Assembly (NCBI GenBank): GCA_045128635.1
Contig: JBGVRS010000151.1
Coordinates: 1 to 64,000 of the forward strand
Reading direction: 5' to 3'
Source of the DNA: HGM12587 sp045128635
Lineage (GTDB): Bacteria; Bacillota; Clostridia; Lachnospirales; Lachnospiraceae
Length of the DNA stretch: 64,000 nucleotides
This document shows positions 58,042-64,000 of the stretch, in pieces. The notes under the pieces were generated by a model. That model saw only the letters and a list, made by a program, of their open reading frames with translations. It was not told where the DNA came from and made no database searches. Every line of letters starts with the position of its first letter. The first letter of the stretch is position 1. The position numbers and the translations under genes are program-made.

Positions 58042-58920
58042 ATGGTAAAAAGTATGACAGGCTTCGGCAGATGTGAAATCTCCGAGGGAACCAGAAAAAT
58101 AACAGTTGAGATGAAATCTGTAAATCACAGATATCTCGATGTAAACATGAAGATGCCAAAGAAACTGAACTTCTTTGATGCGTCCATCAGAAATTTATTA
58201 AAGACTTATATTCAGAGAGGAAAAGTTGATCTTTTTATCACATTCGAAGATAATGCGGAAACAAACTTTTCTCTGAAATACAATCAGGAGCTTGCGGGAG
58301 AATACTTAAAATATCTTCAGCAGATGGCAGAACAGTTTGGATTGGAAAATGACATTCGCGTGTCTACATTATCCAGATATCCTGAAGTGCTTTCTATGGA
58401 AGAAGTACAGGTTGATGAAGAAGAACTTTGGAATCTTTTAGAAAAAGCATTAAAAGGTGCCTGTAAACAGTTTGTGGAAACGAGAATCAAGGAAGGTGAA
58501 AACCTAAAGAGAGACCTTCTTGCTAAACTGGATGAGATGTTAGAAAACGTAGAATACATTTCTGTTCGTTCACCGGAAATTGTGGGAGAATATCGCAGAA
58601 AACTGGAAGATAAGGTAAGAGAACTTCTGGATGATGCTCATATTGAAGAAAGCAGACTGGCAACAGAAATTACAATTTTTGCAGACAAAATTTGTGTGGA
58701 TGAAGAAATTGTACGCTTAAGAAGCCATATTGAACATACAAAAGCAACCTTGGAAGAAGGCGGCGCAGTTGGACGTAAACTGGACTTTATTGCGCAGGAA
58801 ATGAATCGTGAAGCCAATACGATTCTTTCTAAAGCGAACGATCTGGAAGTGTCCAATCATGCGATCGATTTAAAAACCGAAATCGAAAAGGTTCGCGAAC
58901 AGATTCAGAATATTGAATAA
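58042..58920 (+). CDS. yicC: YicC/YloC family endoribonuclease
   Basis: A 292-residue RNase of the YicC/YloC family. The invariant start MVKSMTGFGR, the EMKSVNHRYLDVNMKMP segment (about 27-43), and the C-terminal EEGGAVGRKLDFIAQEMNREANTI (in parts) with the SKANDLEVSNHAIDLKTEIEKVREQ end are all present, at the typical length. In Escherichia coli YicC degrades small RNAs. The start is ATG 58042; the longer frame covers the promoter. It heads yicC-gmk-rpoZ; the remA (DUF370) gene found between yicC and gmk in many Firmicutes is missing, with only 17 bases in the gap. Confidence 0.94.
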   Translation: MVKSMTGFGRCEISEGTRKITVEMKSVNHRYLDVNMKMPKKLNFFDASIRNLLKTYIQRGKVDLFITFEDNAETNFSLKYNQELAGEYLKYLQQMAEQFGLENDIRVSTLSRYPEVLSMEEVQVDEEELWNLLEKALKGACKQFVETRIKEGENLKRDLLAKLDEMLENVEYISVRSPEIVGEYRRKLEDKVRELLDDAHIEESRLATEITIFADKICVDEEIVRLRSHIEHTKATLEEGGAVGRKLDFIAQEMNREANTILSKANDLEVSNHAIDLKTEIEKVREQIQNIE

Positions 58921-58937
58921 AAGAGGGAGTTATTAAT

Positions 58938-59570
58938 ATGAAGAAACAGGGTACCTTAGTTGTGGTTTCCGGATTTGCAGGAACCGGTAAGGGAACAGTG
59001 ATGAAAGAACTGCTTGGCAGATATGATTCCTATGCGCTCTCTATTTCGGCGACAACCAGAAATCCAAGACCGGGTGAGGTTGACGGAAGAGAATATTTCT
59101 TCAAGACAAAAGAAGAATTTGAGCAGATGATTGAACGTGATGAATTCGTAGAGCATGCATGCTATGTGGGAAACTACTACGGAACACCGAAAAAATATGT
59201 TCAGGAACAGTTGACAGCAGGAAAAGATGTCATTCTTGAAATTGAAATTCAGGGGGCGCTGAACATTAAAAGTCAGTTCCCGGATGCATTGTTGCTGTTT
59301 ATTGCACCGCCAAGTGCAGATGTGTTAAAGGAACGTCTGGTAGGAAGAGGCACAGAAACAGAAGAAGTGATTGAACAGAGACTTGCAAGAGCAGTGGAAG
59401 AATCCAAAGGGATCGAAAACTATGACTATCTCGTGGTAAATGATGATTTGGATGAATGTGTGGAAAATGTTCATCAGATGATTCAGAGTGCCGGCTGGAA
59501 AATGTCCAGAAGAGAAGCAGATGTAGAAGAATTAAGAAGACAAATCAGTAAATTTTCGAAAGGAGAATAA
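58938..59570 (+). CDS. gmk: Guanylate kinase
   Basis: A 210-residue enzyme phosphorylating GMP. The P-loop is GFAGTGKGTV (about residues 13-22), followed by SATTRNPRPGEVDGREYFF (in the GMP-binding region, about 38-56) and GNYYGTPKKYV. A common P-loop in this family reads GPSGVGKGT, so Phe-Ala replaces Pro-Ser here. Length normal. AGAGGGAG lies upstream. It is four bases from rpoZ and shares its operon. Confidence 0.95.
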   Translation: MKKQGTLVVVSGFAGTGKGTVMKELLGRYDSYALSISATTRNPRPGEVDGREYFFKTKEEFEQMIERDEFVEHACYVGNYYGTPKKYVQEQLTAGKDVILEIEIQGALNIKSQFPDALLLFIAPPSADVLKERLVGRGTETEEVIEQRLARAVEESKGIENYDYLVVNDDLDECVENVHQMIQSAGWKMSRREADVEELRRQISKFSKGE

Positions 59571-59574
59571 ATTT

Positions 59575-59832
59575 ATGTTACATCCATCATATTCAGATTT
59601 AATGAATGTAGTAAACAAAGGAGTAGAAGAAGGAGAAACACCTGTAGTTAACAGCAGATATTCTATCGTTATGGCTACAAGCAAACGTGCTCGCCAGATC
59701 GTATCCGGTGCAGAACCACAGGTAAACCCAAACGGTAAGAAAGCTCTTTCTATCGCAATTGAAGAACTTGCGAATGAAAAAATTCATATTCTTGCAGAAT
59801 GCGAAGAAGAAACAGAGGAAAGTGCAGAATAA
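59575..59832 (+). CDS. rpoZ: RNA polymerase omega subunit
   Basis: An 85-residue omega subunit that helps assemble beta-prime. NSRYSIVMATSKRARQIVSG (about residues 22-41) is the core signature, followed by KKALSIAIEELANEKI and an acidic tail. GAAAGGAG lies upstream of the ATG. The position after gmk is the standard Firmicutes arrangement. Confidence 0.95.
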   Translation: MLHPSYSDLMNVVNKGVEEGETPVVNSRYSIVMATSKRARQIVSGAEPQVNPNGKKALSIAIEELANEKIHILAECEEETEESAE

Positions 59833-59880
59833 CCAATAAAAAATATGATTGTATATAGAAAGTGTACAATACGCACAAAA

Positions 59881-59914
59881 CCACAAAAACAAAACTAAAA
59901 ACCACAAAAACAAA
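59881..59914. repeat. Direct repeats in the rpoZ-microcompartment gap
   Basis: ccacaaaaacaaa occurs at 59881-59893 and again at 59902-59914, within a strongly strand-biased A/C-rich tract (59870-59915) that is followed by a G/T-rich tract. A related aaaaccacacaaacacac appears at 60096-60113. No gene is visible in 59833-60131. Confidence 0.6.
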
Positions 59915-59982
59915 GGATTTGGGATTGTGTGGATTTATGTGGATTTTAAAAAAAGTGGAAAAATTTATAAGAAAAAAGTCTG

Positions 59983-60019
59983 AAAAAGCCCGAAAAACCT
60001 TGATTTTTCGGGCTTTTTT
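59983..60019 (+). terminator. Strong terminator before the microcompartment operon
   Basis: A perfect 15-bp stem aaaaagcccgaaaaa / tttttcgggcttttt with a 6-base loop; it is followed by T residues and works on either strand. It lies 150 bases after rpoZ and insulates the operon promoter. Confidence 0.88.
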
Positions 60020-60047
60020 AAAAAATAGGAAAATTATTGGAAAAGCA

Positions 60048-60076
60048 TTGCTTTTTGGATGAAAAAGTGATAGAAT
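60048..60076 (+). promoter_or_regulatory. SigA promoter of the microcompartment operon
   Basis: TTGCTT (60048-60053) and TAGAAT (60071-60076) with 17 bases between; a strong AAGGAGG site follows before the first gene. No clear catabolite-repression (cre) site or regulator gene is visible nearby. Confidence 0.65.
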
Positions 60077-60131
60077 GTTGACAAAACAGAAATAAAACCA
60101 CACAAACACACATTAAGGAGGATTTTTTAGT

Positions 60132-60938
60132 ATGGCTAACGAGTACGAAATCAAAAAACAAATTTGTGACATAGGTAAACGTATCTATGACAGAGGAATG
60201 GTTGCTGCAAACGATGGTAACATTTCTGTAAAAATTTCTGACAATGAATTCCTTTGCACACCAACAGGTGTTTCTAAAGGTTTCATGACACCAGAATACA
60301 TCTGTAAAGTTGACAAAGAAGGTAACTTAATCCAGGCAAACGGAAACTTCAGACCTTCATCTGAAATCAAAATGCACATGAGAGTTTACAAATGCAGACC
60401 AGACGTAGGTGCTGTAGTACATGCTCATCCATCATATGCAACATCTTTCGCTATTGCAGGTATTCCATTAACACAGCCAATCATGCCTGAAGCTGTTATC
60501 GCTCTTGGATGCGTTCCAATCGCTCCATACGGAACACCTTCTACAATGGAAATTCCAGATGCAGTAGAAAAATTCCTTCCATACTACGATGCAGTATTAC
60601 TTGAAAGCCACGGTGCTTTAACATGGTCTACAGACCTCTTAGCTGCATACCACAAAATGGAATCAGTAGAATTCTATGCTGAATTATTATACCAGTCACG
60701 TATGTTAGGCGGACCAAAGGAATTCGATAAAGCTACAATCGAAAAATTATACGAAATCAGAAGAAAAATGGGTCTTCCAGGAAAACATCCTGCAAACCTC
60801 TGTGCAGAAATCAACAAAGACAACCCAGCTGGATGCAAAGGTTGCCATTCTTGCAAAGGTGATTGCGGTTCTGAAAACGGCAAAAACATCGAAGCTATCG
60901 TTGCAGAAGTAACAAAGAGAGTATTATCTCAGATGTAA
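60132..60938 (+). CDS. fucA: Class II aldolase with C-terminal microcompartment targeting peptide
   Basis: A 268-residue zinc class II aldolase of the L-fuculose/L-rhamnulose phosphate type, splitting the sugar phosphate to dihydroxyacetone phosphate and lactaldehyde. Catalytic and metal residues: NDGNISVKI (about 30-38), VVHAHPSYAT (zinc His pair), MPEAVIALG (Glu) and ESHGALTW (zinc His). Beyond the core (about 1-215) come a Cys-rich linker (CKGCHSCKGDCGS, about 239-251) and a terminal amphipathic helix NIEAIVAEVTKRVLSQM that resembles the N-termini of the next two enzymes, i.e. a microcompartment encapsulation peptide. Exact sugar preference is unproven. AAGGAGG precedes the ATG. Confidence 0.9.
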   Translation: MANEYEIKKQICDIGKRIYDRGMVAANDGNISVKISDNEFLCTPTGVSKGFMTPEYICKVDKEGNLIQANGNFRPSSEIKMHMRVYKCRPDVGAVVHAHPSYATSFAIAGIPLTQPIMPEAVIALGCVPIAPYGTPSTMEIPDAVEKFLPYYDAVLLESHGALTWSTDLLAAYHKMESVEFYAELLYQSRMLGGPKEFDKATIEKLYEIRRKMGLPGKHPANLCAEINKDNPAGCKGCHSCKGDCGSENGKNIEAIVAEVTKRVLSQM

Positions 60939-60970
60939 TTAAAACCTGAGATTACAGGAGGATTTTAATC

Positions 60971-62416
60971 GTGGCTATTAACGAACAGGAAATTCAGAAT
61001 ATCGTTCGCAGCGTTCTTCAGGGAATGAACGCAACAGCTAAAACTGAAGCTGCTCCTGCTGCAACAACAGGCTTGTTGGCATCTTACAAAGATAAAAAAA
61101 TGCTTGGTATTTTCGATGATATCGAAGAAGCAATCGCAGCAGCTAAGAAAGCTCAGAAAGAAATCCAGCCGATGCCTCTTGAATTTAGAGAAAAAATCAT
61201 TGCTAACATTCGTAAAAAAACACTGGAAAATGCAAAACTTTTTGCAGAACTTGGTGTTGAAGAAACAGGAATGGGCAATGTTGGTCACAAAATTTTGAAA
61301 CATCAGCTGGTAGCTGAAAAGACACCAGGTACAGAAGACTTAAGCACAATCGCATGGTCTGGTGACAGAGGTCTTACTCTTGTTGAACAGGGACCATTCG
61401 GAGTTATCGGTGCTGTATGTCCTTCTACAAACCCATCAGAAACAGTTATCTGTAACACAATGGGTATGGTGGCTGCTGGTAATACAGTTGTTTTCGCTCC
61501 TCATCCATCTGCAAAAACAGTTTCTAACCTTGCAATTGATATGATCAACCGTGCAAGTATCGAAGTTGGCGGACCGGAAAATATTGCAGTTGCAGTAAAA
61601 GAACCAACTATGGAAGTAAGTAAAGTGATCTTTGGTCACAAAGATATTTCTTTACTTTGCGCAACAGGTGGTCCTGGCGTTGTAACAACAGTTCTTTCTT
61701 CAGGAAAGAGAGCAATGGGAGCTGGTGCAGGTAACCCACCTGTATTAGTAGACGAAACAGCTAACATTCCAAAAGCTGCAGAAGACATCGTAAACGGATG
61801 TACATTTGATAACAACCTTCCATGTATCGCAGAAAAAGAAGTTATCGCAGTTGATATGATCGCTGACGAACTCATTTACTACATGGAACAGAACGGCTGC
61901 TACAAAGCTAGCAAAGAAGAAGTAGACAAACTTGTGAAAACAGTTTTAGTTGAAAAGAACGGCGGCTATACAGTTAGCAGAAAATGCGTTGGTAGAAGCG
62001 CAAAAGTTATTTTAGGAATGATCGGCGTTGAAGTTGGTGATGACATCAGATGTATCATCTTCGAAGGCGAAAAAGAACATCCATTGATTTGGGAAGAACT
62101 TATGATGCCAATCCTTGGTATTGTACGTGTTAAAAATGTTGACGAAGGTATTGAAACAGCATTAATTCTCGAACATGGAAACAGACATTCCGCACATATG
62201 CATTCAACAAACATTCAGAACCTGACAAGATACGGAAAAGCATTAGATACAGCAATCTTCGTAAAGAACGGCCCATCTTATGCAGCTCTCGGATTTGGTG
62301 GAGAAGGATATCCAACATTCACAATCTGCAGCCGTACAGGTGAAGGTCTTACTTCTGCAAAATCTTTCACAAAGAGCAGAAGATGTGTCATGGTTGACGC
62401 ATTATGTATTAGATAG
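60971..62416 (+). CDS. pduP: CoA-acylating aldehyde dehydrogenase, PduP-like
   Basis: A 481-residue microcompartment dehydrogenase converting propanal (or acetaldehyde) to the acyl-CoA with NAD. An N-terminal targeting helix (INEQEIQNIVRSVLQGM, residues 3-19) is joined by an Ala/Thr linker to the dehydrogenase core. GVIGAVCPSTNPSETVICN lies in the cofactor domain and the catalytic Cys285 in NNLPCIAEKE. HSAHMHSTN and FTICSRTGEG are typical of the AdhE/PduP branch. The start is GTG 60971 with AGGAGG about nine bases upstream, after a 32-base gap; no in-frame ATG is available before the targeting helix. Confidence 0.92.
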   Translation: MAINEQEIQNIVRSVLQGMNATAKTEAAPAATTGLLASYKDKKMLGIFDDIEEAIAAAKKAQKEIQPMPLEFREKIIANIRKKTLENAKLFAELGVEETGMGNVGHKILKHQLVAEKTPGTEDLSTIAWSGDRGLTLVEQGPFGVIGAVCPSTNPSETVICNTMGMVAAGNTVVFAPHPSAKTVSNLAIDMINRASIEVGGPENIAVAVKEPTMEVSKVIFGHKDISLLCATGGPGVVTTVLSSGKRAMGAGAGNPPVLVDETANIPKAAEDIVNGCTFDNNLPCIAEKEVIAVDMIADELIYYMEQNGCYKASKEEVDKLVKTVLVEKNGGYTVSRKCVGRSAKVILGMIGVEVGDDIRCIIFEGEKEHPLIWEELMMPILGIVRVKNVDEGIETALILEHGNRHSAHMHSTNIQNLTRYGKALDTAIFVKNGPSYAALGFGGEGYPTFTICSRTGEGLTSAKSFTKSRRCVMVDALCIR

Positions 62417-62427
62417 GAGATACTGAC

Positions 62428-63636
62428 ATGGCAGAATTAAATATTGAACAGATCGTTGCTCAGGTCTTAGCTGAAATGAAAGGCGCAGAAGCTCCAAAAG
62501 CAGCTGCACCAGCAAAAGCAGCAGGTGGCGCGATTCCTGCAAAATCCAGAGTTGCTATGTTAACAGCACTGGAAAACTATGAAATTCAGGAATATCCAAT
62601 CCCAACACTTGGCGATGATGATATCCTTGTAAAAGTTGAAGGCTGTGGCGTATGTGGTACAGACGCTCACGAATTCAAGAGAGACCCATTCGGACTTATT
62701 CCATTAGTACTTGGACATGAAGGTACTGGTGAAATCGTTGCTATGGGTAAAAACGTTAAAAAAGACAGCGCAGGCAAACCACTCGCAGTTGGCGATAAAG
62801 TTGTTTCCTGTATGATCTTTAAAGACAACCCAGACATTACAATGTTTGACTTAAATAAACAGAACGTAGGCGGCGCTGACGTATACGGATTACTTCCAGA
62901 TGATGAAATTCATCTCAATGGATGGTTCGCAGATTACATCGTAATCAGAGGCGGATCTACAATCTTTAACGTAAGTGACCTTGATCTGGATTCTCGTATC
63001 TTAATCGAACCTTGTGCAGTTCTTATTCACGCAGTTGAAAGAGCTAAAACAACAGGTATCTTAAGATTCAACTCCAGAGTAGTTGTTCAGGGATGTGGAC
63101 CAATCGGTCTGATCTGTATCGCAATCTTAAAAACTATGGGTGTTCAGAACATCACAGCAGTTGACGGCGAACAGAAACGTCTCGACTTCGCAAAAGAATT
63201 AGGCGCATCTGCAACAGTAAACTTCAAAGACCATAAAGGCATTGAAGCTTTAACAGAAGGCGTAAAAGAATCCTTTGGCGGATACCTTGCAGATTTTGCA
63301 TTCCAGTGTACAGGAAGCCCTATCGCTCATGCAAATATCTACAAATTTATCAGAAACGGCGGCGGTCTTTGCGAGCTTGGTTTCTTCATCAATGGTGGAG
63401 ATGCTACAATTAACCCACACTTCGATATCTGTTCAAAAGAAATCACAACAGTTGGTTCTTGGGTTTACACATTAAGAGATTATGCAACAACATTTGATTT
63501 CTTAAAGAGTGCAAAACAGATCGGTCTTCCACTTAGCAAACTGATCACACACAGATTCGAACTGGCAGACATTAATGAAGCTCATAAGACAAACCTCGCT
63601 ATGAGTGGTCTTAAGATCGTAATCATTAATAAATAG
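62428..63636 (+). CDS. Zinc-type alcohol dehydrogenase with targeting peptide
   Basis: A 402-residue medium-chain dehydrogenase, probably reducing propanal to 1-propanol and regenerating NAD inside the microcompartment. Residues 3-18 (LNIEQIVAQVLAEMKG) form an encapsulation helix followed by an Ala/Pro-rich linker to about 38. The catalytic zinc region is GCGVCGTDAHEF and GHEGTGEIVAMG; the four-Cys structural zinc lobe of classical enzymes is not seen. The Rossmann motif is VVQGCGPIGLICI (about 214-226). Most microcompartment alcohol dehydrogenases are iron-type (PduQ), so a medium-chain one fits the fucose/rhamnose glycyl-radical type. GGAGATACTGAC precedes the ATG, 11 bases after the aldehyde dehydrogenase. 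Confidence 0.9.
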   Translation: MAELNIEQIVAQVLAEMKGAEAPKAAAPAKAAGGAIPAKSRVAMLTALENYEIQEYPIPTLGDDDILVKVEGCGVCGTDAHEFKRDPFGLIPLVLGHEGTGEIVAMGKNVKKDSAGKPLAVGDKVVSCMIFKDNPDITMFDLNKQNVGGADVYGLLPDDEIHLNGWFADYIVIRGGSTIFNVSDLDLDSRILIEPCAVLIHAVERAKTTGILRFNSRVVVQGCGPIGLICIAILKTMGVQNITAVDGEQKRLDFAKELGASATVNFKDHKGIEALTEGVKESFGGYLADFAFQCTGSPIAHANIYKFIRNGGGLCELGFFINGGDATINPHFDICSKEITTVGSWVYTLRDYATTFDFLKSAKQIGLPLSKLITHRFELADINEAHKTNLAMSGLKIVIINK

Positions 63637-63650
63637 TAAGGAGAATTGGT

Positions 63651-63959
63651 ATGGCTCAGCGAGCAGTAGGCTACTTAGAAGTATATGGCTGCGTAGCAGC
63701 TCTGGTAGCAGCTGATGCAGCAGCAAAAGCAGGCAATGTAACAATTGATCCGCTGGATAAAAACAAACCAGCGAAAGCAGATGAGCTCCCGGTTCCGTTG
63801 ATTATGTGTTTAAAAATCAGAGGACCTGTAGCTGATGTGAAATGTGCTTTGGATGCAGCAGAAGAAGCAGCAAAGAGCATTACCGGAGTCGTTACAAAAC
63901 ATTTTAATTCTTCAGCAGATCCGGAAACGGAAAAGATGTTGAGAATCAGCGCTATCTAA
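63651..63959 (+). CDS. Bacterial microcompartment hexameric shell protein (BMC-H)
   Basis: A 102-residue single BMC domain. AVGYLEVYGCVAALVAADAA (residues 5-24) is the first strand-helix and NVTI the next strand; VPLIMCLKIRGPVADVKCAL and the following AAEEAAKS helix close the fold. It differs from PduA in a longer loop after the second strand (DPLDKNKPAKADE, about 33-45) and in the pore-loop position, where KIRGPVA replaces KIGSG, so the pore should be different in size and charge. AAGGAG lies upstream, 14 bases after the dehydrogenase. More shell genes probably follow beyond the window. Confidence 0.92.
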   Translation: MAQRAVGYLEVYGCVAALVAADAAAKAGNVTIDPLDKNKPAKADELPVPLIMCLKIRGPVADVKCALDAAEEAAKSITGVVTKHFNSSADPETEKMLRISAI

Positions 63960-63989
63960 AGCGTACATAACATTGAAAATTTTAATTAA

Positions 63990-64000
63990 GGGCAAAGCCC
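63990..64000 (+). other. Truncated inverted repeat at the window edge
   Basis: GGGC-AAA-GCCC occupies the last 11 bases and may be the start of a hairpin or leader element of the next gene. The window ends before this can be judged. Confidence 0.25.

Overview
The window is AT-rich chromosomal DNA of a spore-forming Gram-positive anaerobe of the class Clostridia, most likely a gut Lachnospiraceae species of the Blautia/Ruminococcus type (inference). The reasons are sporulation genes (spo0A, spoIVB, a pdaA-type deacetylase), strong AGGAGG-type ribosome binding sites, the clostridial order asp23-nusB-xseA-xseB-ispA-dxs-tlyA-nadK-argR-recN-spoIVB, the two-subunit GlgC/GlgD pyrophosphorylase, a sortase-anchored thioester adhesin, and the start of a fucose/rhamnose-type bacterial microcompartment operon. 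I see no tRNA, rRNA, CRISPR array, transposase or phage gene. No stretch longer than 300 bases lacks a gene; the longest gap is the 299 bases between rpoZ and the microcompartment operon.

Layout. 1-2000: a small unknown protein, then a PadR-controlled envelope operon (padR, HAAS/DUF1700, small membrane protein, PspC) with a palindromic operator. 2018-5784 (minus): glgD, glgC and a MATE exporter. 5951-15907: an alpha/beta hydrolase and a surface locus made of a CAP-domain lipoprotein, a 1634-residue thioester/Cna-B adhesin, a secreted GH25 lysozyme with Cys-rich repeats, and a PdaA-like deacetylase. 15993-19142: lone cobS, metA (with the acetyl-type Glu111), an overlapping 58-codon gene and an aminotransferase. 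19165-24743: vanZ-like gene (minus), then an operon of an AroK-like kinase behind a possible attenuator, an ArsP_2-type exporter, an ABC-F protein and prfC. 24821-35009: asp23, then the nusB-to-recN run and spoIVB.

35154-41456 separates spoIVB from spo0A, which are neighbours in many relatives. It holds purC, an SGNH hydrolase and a DUF1576 membrane protein (minus), and a DUF5058/membrane protein/M20 peptidase operon. 41583-47577: spo0A, glgA, an acyltransferase and tgt (minus), aroC and yajC. 47814-54614: leuB-ilvD-ilvB-serC-serA, possibly one transcript. 54729-59832: an amino acid permease, rqcH-type NFACT gene (minus), and yicC-gmk-rpoZ. 60132-63959: the microcompartment operon (aldolase, CoA-acylating aldehyde dehydrogenase, alcohol dehydrogenase, shell protein), which runs off the right edge.

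How the parts work together. glgC/glgD and glgA make glycogen from two separate loci, with glgA directly behind spo0A. The surface locus probably mediates covalent attachment and wall remodelling. The microcompartment enzymes carry matching amphipathic targeting peptides and should process lactaldehyde/propanal formed from deoxy sugars. The least explained and potentially new units are the DUF5058/membrane protein/M20 operon, the DUF1576-SGNH pair, and the AroK-like kinase that has lost shikimate-site residues. Starts were moved to the codon with the best ribosome binding site where the longest frame was implausible.
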